42,299 nt of DNA, taken from assembly GCF_024195285.1 (NCBI RefSeq), contig NZ_JALHBS010000047.1, forward strand, positions 1 through 42,299, in the 5' to 3' direction. Both the position numbers and the translations under genes were made by a program. Numbering within the stretch: the first letter of the stretch is position 1; each line of letters opens with the position of its first letter. The DNA comes from Aurantimonas marianensis. Its GTDB lineage: Bacteria; Pseudomonadota; Alphaproteobacteria; Rhizobiales; Rhizobiaceae. The notes beneath the pieces are model-generated. The model saw only the letters and a list, made by a program, of their open reading frames with translations. It was not told the DNA's origin and did no database searches. Shown piece by piece: positions 1 through 10,427 of the stretch.

Positions 1-698
1 TGGGCTTTGACGAGGTCGGTGACATGGATGTAGTCGCGCACGCAGGTGCCGTCGGCGGTCGGATAATCGGTGCCGTAGACTTCCAGGAAGCCGCGTTTGC
101 CGAGCGCTGTTTCGGACGCGACCTTGATCAGATGCGTCGCGCCCCTGGTCGATTCGCCGGTGCGTCCCAGCGGGTCGGCACCCGCCACGTTGAAATAGCG
201 CAGCGCGGTATAGCGAAAATCATGCGCGAACGCCGTGTCGCGCAGCATGATTTCGGTCATCAGCTTGGACGCGCCATAGGGCGATTCCGGCAGCGTCGCG
301 GCCGCTTCGGTGACGGGGATGGTGGCGGGTGACCCGTAGACGGCCGCGGTCGAGGAAAAGATGAAATGCTTGACGCCGCCGCGGACCGCCGCCGCGATCA
401 GGGCGCGCGACTTGACCGTGTTGTTCTCGTAATAGCCAAGGGGATCGGCGACGGATTCCGGGACGATGATCGAGCCGGCGAAATGGATGATGGCGTCGAT
501 GTTATATGTCGCGATGGTGCGATCGAGGAGATCGGCATCGCCGACATCGCCGACGACCAGCGTTGCCTCGGGCGGCACCGCCCAGTCGAAGCCGGTGGAC
601 AACCGATCGAGAACGACGACCGTCTCGCCGTGATCCAGGAGTTCCCAGGCCATGTGGCTGCCGATATAGCCGGCGCCGCCGGTGACGAGTATCGTCAT
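1..698 (-). CDS. galE: UDP-glucose 4-epimerase (partial, C-terminus outside window)
   Basis: GalE interconverts UDP-glucose and UDP-galactose in the cytosol, supplying galactose for surface polysaccharides. I translated the minus strand from the ATG at 696-698: the protein opens with the NAD-binding Rossmann motif TGGAGYIGSH (residues 6-15), carries the FAGS loop near 73-76, FSSTAAVYG near 114-122 and the catalytic pair in YGASK (Tyr141, Lys145), then RYFNVAGADP and a TCVRDYIHVTDL motif near the window edge. About 232 residues are present of a usual 325-340, so the 3' end lies beyond base 1. It is divergent from rplU, with about 300 bases between them. Family assignment is firm; the exact epimerase substrate (UDP-Glc or UDP-GlcNAc) is not proven. 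Confidence 0.93.
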   Translation of the reverse strand, partial: MTILVTGGAGYIGSHMAWELLDHGETVVVLDRLSTGFDWAVPPEATLVVGDVGDADLLDRTIATYNIDAIIHFAGSIIVPESVADPLGYYENNTVKSRALIAAAVRGGVKHFIFSSTAAVYGSPATIPVTEAAATLPESPYGASKLMTEIMLRDTAFAHDFRYTALRYFNVAGADPLGRTGESTRGATHLIKVASETALGKRGFLEVYGTDYPTADGTCVRDYIHVTDLVKA

Positions 699-1002
699 GA
701 TCGGGTCCTGTCCTCATGTTTCCCGCGCGGCGCGATTACCCGCGACATTGTCGCATGTCATGGGTTTATGGATTCATGACCACTACTGTCGCCCCCATAT
801 CGGGCGCTACGAACCCAAGCAACCGATCGGGGTCGGCCCGCAAAGTTGACTTGACCTTAAGGACCCGGCCCGCTAGTGACGGACATCAAATTGGGGCGTG
901 GCTTGACCGCGCCCGTTTGTTTTCGCCCATTTCGCAACCGACTGACAAGAAGATGGCCCGGGCCTTTACGGCGCGAGAGCCGATCGAACGAACGGAGATA
1001 AA
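699..1002. other. Intergenic region between galE and rplU
   Basis: This divergent spacer of about 300 bases must hold the promoters of galE and of the rplU-rpmA operon. I see no convincing gene: open frames crossing it are antisense or lack a ribosome binding site. A sigma70-like element for rplU is listed separately. The rplU ribosome binding site (acggag) lies just before base 1003. Confidence 0.6.
850..878 (+). promoter_or_regulatory. Candidate sigma70 promoter for rplU-rpmA
   Basis: CTTGAC at 850-855, a 17-base spacer and CTAGTG at 873-878 resemble the alphaproteobacterial housekeeping promoter (strong TTGAC -35, loose -10). It would give a leader of about 120 bases before rplU. A second CTTGAC lies near 902-907 without a clear -10. 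Inferred from pattern only. Confidence 0.35.
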
Positions 1003-1671
1003 ATGTTCGCAGTCATCAAGACCGGTGGCAAGCAGTACCGCGTTGTCCCCGAAGACCAGTTCACCATCGAGCGTCTGCCTGGCGAGGCCGGCGATCTCGT
1101 GACCTTCAAGGAAGTGCTGATGGTCGGCTCGACCGTCGGCGCGCCGTTCGTCGCGGGCGCCTCCGTGACCGCCGAGATCATCGGCCAGACGCGCGGCAAG
1201 AAGGTCATCTCCTTCAAGAAGCGCCGTCGGCAGAACTCCAAGCGTTCGCGCGGCCATCGCCAGGATCTGACGCTGATCCGCGTCGCCGAGATCCTGACCG
1301 ACGGCAAGGCCCCGTCGAAGACGTCGGCCGCCAGAACGAAGCCTGCCAAGACCGCAAAGCCGGTCGAGGCGACCGACGAAGCCGCGAAGCCTGCGAAGGT
1401 TGCCGAAAAGGCTGCGGAGCCGAAGCAGGCGGCAGCATCCGCGCCGGCGAGCCTGTTCACCGCGCCGAAGGGCGATGCCGACAAGCTGACCACGATCAAG
1501 GGCATCGGTCCGGTCGCCGAGAAGCAGCTCAACGAGCAGGGCATCACCACCTTTGCCCAGATCGCCAAGCTGAGCGACAAGGACGTTGCGCGGATCGACG
1601 AGCATATGCCGTTCAGCGCCGCCCAGATCGAGGACTGGCGCGAGCAGGCCAAAGAGCTGGCGACGAAATAA
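1003..1671 (+). CDS. rplU: 50S ribosomal protein L21 with C-terminal HhH extension
   Basis: L21 binds 23S rRNA in the large ribosomal subunit. Residues 1-101 are a complete L21 domain starting [14 protein letters not shown], with the basic [17 protein letters not shown] segment at 71-87. A lysine/alanine-rich linker follows (about 102-155), then a C-terminal domain (about 158-220) with a helix-hairpin-helix motif [12 protein letters not shown] at 165-176. At 222 residues it is about twice the usual 100-105; such tails occur on L21 in Hyphomicrobiales. The start has a good upstream site (acggag). It is followed by rpmA after 62 bases, the near-universal L21-L27 pair. Confidence 0.97.
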   Translation: MFAVIKTGGKQYRVVPEDQFTIERLPGEAGDLVTFKEVLMVGSTVGAPFVAGASVTAEIIGQTRGKKVISFKKRRRQNSKRSRGHRQDLTLIRVAEILTDGKAPSKTSAARTKPAKTAKPVEATDEAAKPAKVAEKAAEPKQAAASAPASLFTAPKGDADKLTTIKGIGPVAEKQLNEQGITTFAQIAKLSDKDVARIDEHMPFSAAQIEDWREQAKELATK

Positions 1672-1733
1672 GACCCGGGGCGGATTTTTACCGCGAACCC
1701 GATCCGGTAGCCTGACAGGCAAGGAGACAGACG

Positions 1734-2003
1734 ATGGCACATAAGAAAGCAGGCGGCTCGTCGCGCAACGGTCGCGATTCCGAATCCAAGCGCCTCGGCG
1801 TGAAGAAGTTCGGCGGCGAAGCCGTAATTCCAGGCAACATTCTCATCCGGCAGCGCGGCACGCGCTGGCATCCGGGTGCGAATGTCGGCATCGGCAAGGA
1901 TCACACGCTCTTCGCCAAGGCCGAAGGTAACGTCGCGTTCCAGCACAAGGCGAACGGGCGCACCTACGTAGCCGTACTGCCGAAAGCAGAAGCCGCCGAG
2001 TGA
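1734..2003 (+). CDS. rpmA: 50S ribosomal protein L27
   Basis: L27 sits near the peptidyl transferase centre of the 50S subunit. The 89-residue product has the canonical start [20 protein letters not shown], the [11 protein letters not shown] segment, and [20 protein letters not shown] in the middle, with full family length. The N-terminus starts directly with the mature L27 sequence, so no cleaved leader is expected. The ribosome binding site aaggag is 8-10 bases upstream. It is co-transcribed with rplU and followed by a perfect-stem terminator at 2080-2111. Confidence 0.98.
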   Translation: MAHKKAGGSSRNGRDSESKRLGVKKFGGEAVIPGNILIRQRGTRWHPGANVGIGKDHTLFAKAEGNVAFQHKANGRTYVAVLPKAEAAE

Positions 2004-2079
2004 CCGGAGCTTCAGAGCGCCGGCGTTCCAACGACCCGGCCCTCTGATCCCTCCGAGACGCATCGGACTTCAGAGCGAC

Positions 2080-2111
2080 AAAAGGGGAGATGGACCGCCA
2101 TCTCCCCTTTT
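2080..2111 (+). terminator. Strong hairpin terminator after rpmA
   Basis: A perfect 14-base inverted repeat (aaaaggggagatgg / ccatctcccctttt) with loop accg, ending in TTTT. The A-tract on the left arm means it can work in either direction. It ends the rplU-rpmA transcript. It also shows that the in-frame ATG at 2090, which lies inside the stem, is an unlikely start for the next gene. Confidence 0.85.
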
Positions 2112-2134
2112 CGCGTCTCGGGAAGGACGATGCG

Positions 2135-2701
2135 ATGACCGAGGAATTGCCCGCCGAACGGGATGACGTCTCGATTGAGTCAGGACGGCTCCGGCTGCGC
2201 CCCCTGGCGATGAAGGACGCGGAGCCGCTGGCCAGGCTCGCCAACGATCACCACCTCGCGGCGATGCTTGCGCGCATCCCGCATCCGTACCGTGTCGCCG
2301 ACGCGCGCGCGTTTATCGCCGACCACGGGGCGGAAATCGTCTTCGCCCTGTGCCTGAAGAAAGATGACCGGCTTGTCGGCTGTTGCGGCTTGAAGCCCTC
2401 GGGCAGGCAAGGGCACGCCGAACTCGGCTATTGGGTCGGCCGGACCTATTGGGGGCGCGGCATCGCGACCGAAGGCGCCCAGGCGGTCATCGATTATGGC
2501 TTTTCCCATCTGCGGCTCGATGCGATCGACGTGAGTTGCCGTGTCGTCAACGAGGCGTCGCGGCGGGTGATCCGCAAATGCGGCTTTCACTTCTGTGGCA
2601 GCGGCATGATCGAGTCGGTGTCCGCGGGCCGGGTCGCGAGCGAACATTTCGTGATGGATCGCAGCTGCTGGGCGTCGCTCAAGGCCTGGGGTCGGCAATG
2701 A
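2135..2701 (+). CDS. GNAT family N-acetyltransferase (RimJ/RimL-like)
   Basis: This is probably an acetyl-CoA-dependent N-acetyltransferase of the RimJ/RimL type (Acetyltransf_3 group); its substrate is unknown. The 188-residue product has the family layout: LRLRPLAMKDAEPLARLAND at the start, a central LVGCCGLKP strand, the acetyl-CoA loop region around ELGYWVGRTYWGRGIATEGA, and VNEASRRVIRKCGF near the end. The start at 2135 is preferred over 2090 because it has ggaagga 8 bases upstream and 2090 is inside the terminator stem. GNAT genes between rpmA and obgE are typical of Hyphomicrobiales. The stop overlaps the next start (ATGA). Confidence 0.85.
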   Translation: MTEELPAERDDVSIESGRLRLRPLAMKDAEPLARLANDHHLAAMLARIPHPYRVADARAFIADHGAEIVFALCLKKDDRLVGCCGLKPSGRQGHAELGYWVGRTYWGRGIATEGAQAVIDYGFSHLRLDAIDVSCRVVNEASRRVIRKCGFHFCGSGMIESVSAGRVASEHFVMDRSCWASLKAWGRQ

Positions 2702-3291
2702 CCGGAAGACAGGGCCGGCGTTGGCTTTGGCCGACGATTGCCGCAGGTGGCGCCGTTATATTGCTTGCGGGTGTGACGTGGTTCGCCGCGCCGTCGCGGC
2801 TTCCACGACCCGATCCCAACGGCCTGTCGTTGCCGGATTTCTTCGAGGGAACGTCGGTCTCGAAGGGCACGGTGACGACAGCCTGGGTTTTCACCGAGGC
2901 TTTTACCGCCGAATTCGAGGGCAGGCAGACGGGCGACCGGTTCCAGCTCGACGAACGCTTCACCTTCCACGATGGCGAACGCCTGCAACGCTGGGATCTG
3001 GTGCGGACCGGGCCGGGTCTTTACGGCGGTACCGTCGCGACGGAGCTGAAGACGGGGAAGCTTGGGCCGCCGATGCCGGTGGTCGGCGTTCAGACGAAGA
3101 ACGGCGCCGTTCTCGACTATGACGGCCATGCGCCCGGCGGCGGGAGCACGCTTCTGCATTTTCGCCACGAAATGACCGGCCGTCCCGACGGGACGATCGC
3201 AAACCACGTCATCGTCTCGAAATTTGCGATTCCACTCGCCACCTCGGATGTGACCTTCGCCAAGAGCCGGGCTGAGCTCGCGCCGTACTGA
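2698..3291 (+). CDS. DUF3833-like membrane-anchored protein
   Basis: The function is unknown. The 197-residue protein has one N-terminal membrane segment (about residues 10-30, WLWPTIAAGGAVILLAGVTW) and then a beta-rich domain. The pattern DFFEGTSVSKGTVTT, then LDERFTFHDGERLQRWDL and finally IVSKFAIPLATSDVTFAKS resembles DUF3833 proteins (small lipocalin-like or lipoprotein group), though the usual tryptophan-rich middle is poorly kept. It overlaps the upstream acetyltransferase stop by four bases, so the two are probably translated together. The family match is by eye; a profile search would settle it. Confidence 0.7.
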   Translation: MTGRQGRRWLWPTIAAGGAVILLAGVTWFAAPSRLPRPDPNGLSLPDFFEGTSVSKGTVTTAWVFTEAFTAEFEGRQTGDRFQLDERFTFHDGERLQRWDLVRTGPGLYGGTVATELKTGKLGPPMPVVGVQTKNGAVLDYDGHAPGGGSTLLHFRHEMTGRPDGTIANHVIVSKFAIPLATSDVTFAKSRAELAPY

Positions 3292-3337
3292 ACCGGAAAC
3301 ACAGGGTCGTTTCCAACGGCCGCCCGGCCCGCTATGA

Positions 3338-5592
<2,255 letters not shown>

Positions 5593-5618
5593 GCAGGACG
5601 AAGAGCGAAGAGGTAAAC

Positions 5619-6905
5619 ATGCTCGACAGGAGTGCAACGGAGGCGGGCTCGATCGAGGCGTTGATGGCCGCGATCGGCCAGCGCGCGCGCCGTGCCGCGC
5701 GGAGCCTCGCCACGGCGCCGACGGAAGCGAAGAACGCCGCGCTGGAGGCGATGGCGGATTCGATCCTGCAGGCGCGGGACACGATCCTGAGCGAAAACCG
5801 CGCCGATATCGAGCGGGCGAAGGAAAGCGGCATGGCCGCGTCGTTCATCGACCGGCTGACGCTGGACGAGGCGCGTCTCGGCGCGATCGCCGACGGTATT
5901 CGCGCGGTCGCCGCGCTGCCGGACCCCGTCGGTGCGACCATCGCCGCCTGGGAAAGGCCGAACGGTCTAAGAATCGAGCGGGTGCGGACCCCGCTCGGCG
6001 TCGTCGGCGTCATCTATGAGAGCCGGCCGAACGTCACCGCCGACGCTGGCGCCCTGTGCCTGAAATCCGGCAACGCGGTGATCCTGCGTGGTGGCTCCGA
6101 CTCGGCCCGGTCGTCGGCCGCGATCCACGCGGCGCTGGTGGCTGGCCTGGTTCATGCCGGCCTGCCGGAGGACGCGATCCAGATCGTGCCCTCGACCGAC
6201 CGCGCCGCCGTCGGAGAAATGCTGAAAGGTCTCGGCGGTGCCATCGACGTGATCGTGCCGCGCGGCGGCCGCTCGCTCGTCGCCCGCGTCCAGGACGAGG
6301 CGCGGGTGCCGGTCTTCGCGCATCTGGAAGGTCTGTGCCACGTCTATGTCGACGGCGCGGCCGATCTGGAGATGGCAATCGATGTCGTCGTCAATTCCAA
6401 GATGCGGCGCACCGGCATTTGCGGCGCGGCCGAAACGCTGCTGGTGGACCGGGCGGCGGCGAACACCCATCTGTTGCCGATCCTCGAGGCGCTGCGCACG
6501 GCGGGCTGCGAAATCCGGGCCACCGACGAGGTCCGCCAGCGCTACCCCACCGCCGAGCCGGCGGGCGAGGAGGATTTCGACACAGAATATCTCGACGCGA
6601 TCATATCGGTTGCCCTGGTTGACGGTGTGGACGGGGCCATCGCCCATATCGAACGGCACTCGTCCCACCACACCGAGGCGGTCGTCACCGCAAATGAGGC
6701 TGTAGCGGCGGCGTTTTTCGCCGGAGTCGATTCGGCTATTCTCCTGCACAACGCCTCGACCCAGTTCGCCGATGGCGGCGAATTCGGCATGGGCGCGGAG
6801 ATCGGCATCGCCACCGGCAAGATGCATGCGCGCGGCCCGGTCGGTGTCGAGCAGCTGACCAGCTTCAACTACCGTGTCCGCGGGACCGGCCAGACTCGCC
6901 CGTGA
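5619..6905 (+). CDS. proA: Gamma-glutamyl phosphate reductase
   Basis: ProA uses NADPH to reduce glutamyl-5-phosphate to the semialdehyde, which cyclises toward proline. The protein belongs to the aldehyde dehydrogenase superfamily: [31 protein letters not shown] and the catalytic-cysteine region [15 protein letters not shown] are all present, ending [18 protein letters not shown] place the start at the ATG at 5619 (428 residues), with a purine-rich gaagagg 6 bases upstream; a GTG at 5589 overlapping the proB stop would add 10 residues. Its own stop overlaps the nadD start (GTGA). Confidence 0.96.
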   Translation: MLDRSATEAGSIEALMAAIGQRARRAARSLATAPTEAKNAALEAMADSILQARDTILSENRADIERAKESGMAASFIDRLTLDEARLGAIADGIRAVAALPDPVGATIAAWERPNGLRIERVRTPLGVVGVIYESRPNVTADAGALCLKSGNAVILRGGSDSARSSAAIHAALVAGLVHAGLPEDAIQIVPSTDRAAVGEMLKGLGGAIDVIVPRGGRSLVARVQDEARVPVFAHLEGLCHVYVDGAADLEMAIDVVVNSKMRRTGICGAAETLLVDRAAANTHLLPILEALRTAGCEIRATDEVRQRYPTAEPAGEEDFDTEYLDAIISVALVDGVDGAIAHIERHSSHHTEAVVTANEAVAAAFFAGVDSAILLHNASTQFADGGEFGMGAEIGIATGKMHARGPVGVEQLTSFNYRVRGTGQTRP

Positions 6906-7546
6906 GGCAGACCCAAGCGCGTGCCGACTGGCCCCGTGGTGTCGACCCGGCGGCGCTCGCCATGCCACACACCGAGGCGGGCATGGTCGTCGGGCTGTTC
7001 GGCGGCTCGTTCAATCCGCCGCACCAGGGCCATCGTCTGGTCGCCGAGATCGCCCTTCGACGCCTGCGACTCGACCGCATCTGGTGGATGGTCACGCCCG
7101 GCAATCCGCTCAAGGACAATGGCCATCTGCGCCCGCTCGGCGAGAGGCTGGCGGCGGTCGAGGCACTCGCCGGCGGGCCTCGGGTCGATGTCACCGCCTT
7201 CGAAGCGGCGCATCGCATCCGCTACACCGCCGAGACGCTGGCGCTCTTGCGCCAGAAACGACCCGGCGTCCGCTTCGTCTGGATCATGGGTGCCGACAGC
7301 CTCGCCTCGTTCCATCGCTGGCAGGACTGGCGGCGGATCGTCGCGACGTTTCCGATCGCGGTGGTCGACCGCCCGGGATCGACGCTATCGGTCCTGTCGG
7401 CGCCGATGGCGCAGGCCTTCGCCTATGCCCGGCTGGCCGAACGGAAGGCGGCAGCGCTGCCGTTCAGAAAACCGCCGGCCTGGGTGTTTCTGCACGGCCC
7501 GCGTTCGCCGGTGTCGTCGACGGTCCTCAGAAGCGGGGGCGGCTAG
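6902..7546 (+). CDS. nadD: Nicotinate-nucleotide adenylyltransferase
   Basis: NadD adenylylates nicotinate mononucleotide in NAD synthesis. The 214-residue product carries the nucleotidyltransferase signature [14 protein letters not shown] (about 30-43), [27 protein letters not shown] and the closing SSTVLR motif. The GTG at 6902 overlaps the proA stop; ATGs at 6962 and 6983 are possible shorter starts, but extended N-termini before MVVGLFGG are common in Hyphomicrobiales. The usual partners rsfS and rlmH do not follow: gene order breaks here. A later step of the same pathway, nadE, is at 31170. Confidence 0.93.
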   Translation: MRQTQARADWPRGVDPAALAMPHTEAGMVVGLFGGSFNPPHQGHRLVAEIALRRLRLDRIWWMVTPGNPLKDNGHLRPLGERLAAVEALAGGPRVDVTAFEAAHRIRYTAETLALLRQKRPGVRFVWIMGADSLASFHRWQDWRRIVATFPIAVVDRPGSTLSVLSAPMAQAFAYARLAERKAAALPFRKPPAWVFLHGPRSPVSSTVLRSGGG

Positions 7547-7616
7547 GCGCGGTTAGCGAAGGTTATCCGATGGACCCGCCGACATTCGCCTGCGAGATTC
7601 TCCGCGCGGGCTGATA

Positions 7617-7635
7617 AACCAATCAAGCATTGGTT
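7617..7635. promoter_or_regulatory. Palindrome, candidate GntR operator (site 1)
   Basis: AACCAAT-caagc-ATTGGTT is a perfect 7-base inverted repeat. It matches 15 of 19 positions with the palindrome at 8472-8490 on the other side of the gntR gene. It lies just past the 3' end of the regulator and after nadD. Operator function for the adjacent GntR protein is inferred from this pairing. Confidence 0.5.
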
Positions 7636-7681
7636 ATGGCCGCGCGGCACGATAGCCGGCGGTGTTCGCCACGTGACCCGG

Positions 7682-8404
7682 TTATTCCGCCGCGGATTGA
7701 TGGCGGGCGATCAGATCCGTCTGGACGTGCTGAAGATGCAGACGCATGCCGGCGGCCGCGGCCACGAGATTGCGCTCCTCGATCGCGTCGACGATGGCCT
7801 CGTGCTCGGCAAAACTGTGGTGATCGGCCGGCGGCTGCGGAAGATCGGTCCGCAGGCGGCCCCATACCACCGTGCGCCGCACGAGGTTGATCGTATCGAA
7901 GATGGCGAGAAGCAGGGCGTTCTTGCCGGCTTCCGCGATCGTGCGATGCAGCCGGTTGTCCCAGTTTTCGTACTGCCGCCAGGTGGCTGCCTCGCGGGCG
8001 CTGGAAACGCAGAGCCGCAGCGCCCGAATGTCGTCGGCGGTGGCGTGCAGTGCGGCCTCGCGCGCCAGTTCCGGCTCGATGACCAGGCGCGCCCGCATTA
8101 CCTCCGCCGGGCTGGTCTGATCGGCGATTGCCGCAATTGAGGCGAGTTCCGCCACCGGCCGCGCGCCGACGAATGTGCCCTTGCCGACATGGCGCCAGAG
8201 CTCGCCATGTTCCTCCAGCACCGCCAAAGCCTTGCGCAGATCGCCCCGCGACACCCCGACCAGCTCGGCGAGTTCGCGTTCCGGCGGCAGCCGCGCGTTG
8301 AGCGCGAATTCCTTCTGCGCAAGGTAGGCGCGCAGCTGCACCAGCGCGCTCTGGCCGCCGTTTCGATCGGTTGCTGGCGGGGGGAAGACACCCGGCTCAG
8401 ACAT
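7682..8404 (-). CDS. GntR/FadR-type (FCD) transcriptional regulator
   Basis: This is a ligand-responsive DNA-binding regulator, most likely of the divergent ABC transporter operon. The 240-residue form has an N-terminal winged helix (LPPERELAELVGVSRGDLRKALAVLEEHG, then VGKGTFVG) and a C-terminal FCD helical domain with the expected metal or ligand residues (EVMRARLVIEPELAREAAL, DNRLHRTIAEAGKN, EHEAIVDAIEERN). I chose the ATG at 8404 because the in-frame stretch up to 8455 or 8491 is AT-rich and non-coding in character, and the longest form would run into the 8472-8490 palindrome. The start at 8455 (with aagg upstream) remains possible. Confidence 0.9.
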   Translation of the reverse strand: MSEPGVFPPPATDRNGGQSALVQLRAYLAQKEFALNARLPPERELAELVGVSRGDLRKALAVLEEHGELWRHVGKGTFVGARPVAELASIAAIADQTSPAEVMRARLVIEPELAREAALHATADDIRALRLCVSSAREAATWRQYENWDNRLHRTIAEAGKNALLLAIFDTINLVRRTVVWGRLRTDLPQPPADHHSFAEHEAIVDAIEERNLVAAAAGMRLHLQHVQTDLIARHQSAAE

Positions 8405-8447
8405 TATTAATTCGTCCGGCTTGCGAATTCGGTCAGATGATTCCGTC

Positions 8448-8476
8448 TTGATCATTCCAACCTTATGCCTTAACCA
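8448..8476 (+). promoter_or_regulatory. Candidate promoter of the ABC operon
   Basis: TTGATC at 8448-8453, a 17-base spacer and TAACCA at 8471-8476. The -10 would lie inside the palindrome at 8472-8490, the classic arrangement for repression by a bound regulator. A further inverted repeat, AATTCG-N9-CGAATT at 8409-8429, lies just upstream of the gntR start. Pattern-based only. Confidence 0.3.
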
Positions 8477-8490
8477 ATCAGGTATTGGCA
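8472..8490. promoter_or_regulatory. Palindrome, candidate GntR operator (site 2)
   Basis: AACCAATCAGGTATTGGCA contains CCAAT-N5-ATTGG and shares 15 of 19 bases with the perfect palindrome at 7617-7635. It sits in the divergent spacer between gntR and the ABC operon, where autoregulation and operon control would both be possible. Confidence 0.55.
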
Positions 8491-8566
8491 AGGGAGAATG
8501 GCCCCGTCAGCGGCCGGTGCGGCACGTATGAGGCAGCAACCGAAACAAGCCAATTGGGAGGACATC

Positions 8567-9556
8567 ATGAGAATTTGGACGAAGATAACCGGAACGCTCG
8601 CCGCAGGGGCAATCGCCGCGACGATCGGCCTCGGCGTGCCCGCCGCAACCGCGCAGGAAAAGGTCCGCGTGGCACTTGGCGACGTCGTGTCGGTGGAAAC
8701 GCTGGCCTTTCTCGTCGCGCTCGACCGCGCCAAGGAAAAGGGTCTCGACTACGAGCTGACCTCCTTCGCCGAGGAGGAGCTGGCGATCCAGGCGCTGGTC
8801 AGCGGCCAGGCCGACATCGGCGTGGGCACGCCCTACACGATCATCCAGAAGGCCAAGGTGCCGCTGCGCGCCATCTTCCAGATGTCGCGGCTGGTGTTCT
8901 TCCCGGTCGCGTCGAATGAATACAAGAGCTGGCAGGATCTCGACGGCGAACCCTTCACCTTCCATGCACGCGGCACCGGGACCGAGGCGATCGGCAACAT
9001 CATCGCCGAGCGGGAAGGCATCGAATTCGGTCAGCGCAACTATGTTCCGGGATCGGAAAACCGCATCATCGCGATGATGAACGGCACGATCAACGCCACC
9101 ATCGTCGATCTCGCCAACAAGAACATCCTGATGGCGAAGGCCGGCGACAAGTTCCAGGTCCTGCCGGGTCTCGACGCCAAGCCGAGCGACGAATTGGTCT
9201 TCGCCTCGCAGCAATGGCTTTCCGAGCACCCCGAGCAGGCGGATCTGCTTGTCGAGGAGCTGCTGCGGCTCTGGAAGGAGATGAACGAGGATCCCTCGAT
9301 CATCGAGACCGAGCGGGCCAAGCGTGATCTGCTTTCCGATCAGCCGAAGGAACTCCTCGACGAGGTCACGCCATTCTACACCGAGGGCGTCGAAAACGAT
9401 CTGTTCGATCCGAAGGGCGGCATGGATACCGCCAAGGCTGATTTCGAATTCTACACCAAGGCCGGCCAGCTAGACGGCCCGGCCGACAGTCTGAAGGTGG
9501 AGGATTTCTGGGACCTCGGCCCGCTCCAGCGCGCGGAAGAGAAGCTCGGTGGCTGA
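8567..9556 (+). CDS. ABC transporter substrate-binding protein (NMT1/TauA-type)
   Basis: This is the periplasmic solute receptor of the transporter encoded by the next three genes. The 329-residue protein starts with a Sec signal (MRIWTKITGTLAAGAIAATI, cleavage likely after ATA near residue 29) and continues as a two-lobe binding protein of the nitrate/sulfonate/taurine/thiamine-precursor group (VALGDVVSVETLAFLVALD, ALVSGQADIGVGTPYTII, HARGTGTEAIGNIIAEREG). The ATG at 8567 has gggagga just upstream; an in-frame ATG at 8498 would destroy the signal peptide. The substrate is unknown; the linked FAH-type hydrolase hints at an organic acid or aromatic-derived acid. It overlaps the next gene by 8 bases. 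Confidence 0.9.
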   Translation: MRIWTKITGTLAAGAIAATIGLGVPAATAQEKVRVALGDVVSVETLAFLVALDRAKEKGLDYELTSFAEEELAIQALVSGQADIGVGTPYTIIQKAKVPLRAIFQMSRLVFFPVASNEYKSWQDLDGEPFTFHARGTGTEAIGNIIAEREGIEFGQRNYVPGSENRIIAMMNGTINATIVDLANKNILMAKAGDKFQVLPGLDAKPSDELVFASQQWLSEHPEQADLLVEELLRLWKEMNEDPSIIETERAKRDLLSDQPKELLDEVTPFYTEGVENDLFDPKGGMDTAKADFEFYTKAGQLDGPADSLKVEDFWDLGPLQRAEEKLGG

Positions 9557-10427
9557 GCATCGCCCCTTGGAGGTGGAGCCAGCCGGGCTCCGCCTCTCCC
9601 GGTTCCTGCCCCATGGGATGGGCGGGCAGCCGGCCGCCCTTCGCGACAAGCAGCCCAACGCTGCGGCGTCGTTTCTCGCTCATCCGCTGACCCTGCGGGT
9701 CCTCTCGGTAACCGTGTTCTGCGTCGCCTGGCAATGGGCCGGCCTGGTGCCGATCAGCCCGGCTTTTCCGACCTTCACCGAAACGATGGCCGCACTCTGG
9801 GAGATGCTGGCCGACGGCTCGCTGATCACGGCCTTTTCGATCACATTGCAGCCGCTGGTCCTCGGCCTGATCATTTCCGCCATCTTCGGCGTGGCGATCG
9901 GTGTCGCCATGGGCCTCAATTCCAAGGCCGAATGGGTCGCCTCGCCGATCTTCATCGTCGCGCAGGCCGCGCCGCTCGCCGCGCTCATTCCGCTGATCGT
10001 GTTTTCGTACGGCATCGGGCTGACGTCGAAGACCATCGTCGTCTGCATCATGGCGATGCCGGTGATCGTGCTGAATTCCTATGCCGCCGTCCGCCACACA
10101 CCAGCATCGCTGGTCGAGATGGGCCGCTCGTTTCTCGCCCCGCGCTGGAAGGTGATCACGCGGATCATCCTGCCGGCCGCCAGCCCCGTGATCTTCGCCG
10201 GGCTTCGGCTCGGCGCCGCCTCGGGCTTCATCGGCGCCATCCTCGCTGAATTGCTGATCACGCCGACCGGAGTCGGCGACCTGATCACCTACAACCGTTC
10301 CATCGCGAACTATCCCGGCATGTATGCCGCGATCCTGTCCATCATCGTGTTTTCCGTGCTGTTCATCGAACTGATCGAGCGCGTCGAGGTCACGATCTTT
10401 CGACCCGAAAAGCGAGCCATTTCGTGA
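9549..10427 (+). CDS. ABC transporter permease (TauC/SsuC-type), first
   Basis: This inner-membrane subunit forms half of the translocation pore. The 292-residue protein has about six membrane segments from residue 45 on and the BPD_transp_1 EAA-loop region (SLVEMGRSFLAPRWKVITR, then PAASPVIFAGLRLG). A soluble N-terminal tail of about 40 residues precedes the first helix. It begins with GTG inside the end of the binding-protein gene and ends overlapping the ATPase start, so the operon is tightly coupled. A second, different permease follows the ATPase, implying a heterodimeric pore. Confidence 0.9.
   Translation: MAEHRPLEVEPAGLRLSRFLPHGMGGQPAALRDKQPNAAASFLAHPLTLRVLSVTVFCVAWQWAGLVPISPAFPTFTETMAALWEMLADGSLITAFSITLQPLVLGLIISAIFGVAIGVAMGLNSKAEWVASPIFIVAQAAPLAALIPLIVFSYGIGLTSKTIVVCIMAMPVIVLNSYAAVRHTPASLVEMGRSFLAPRWKVITRIILPAASPVIFAGLRLGAASGFIGAILAELLITPTGVGDLITYNRSIANYPGMYAAILSIIVFSVLFIELIERVEVTIFRPEKRAIS

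Noticed and set aside
1318..1450. The lysine/alanine-rich part of rplU as a repeat array
   Set aside because: It is low-complexity protein coding sequence without regular DNA repeats.
2090..2134. Earlier ATG for the acetyltransferase
   Set aside because: It lies inside the rpmA terminator stem and has no ribosome binding site.
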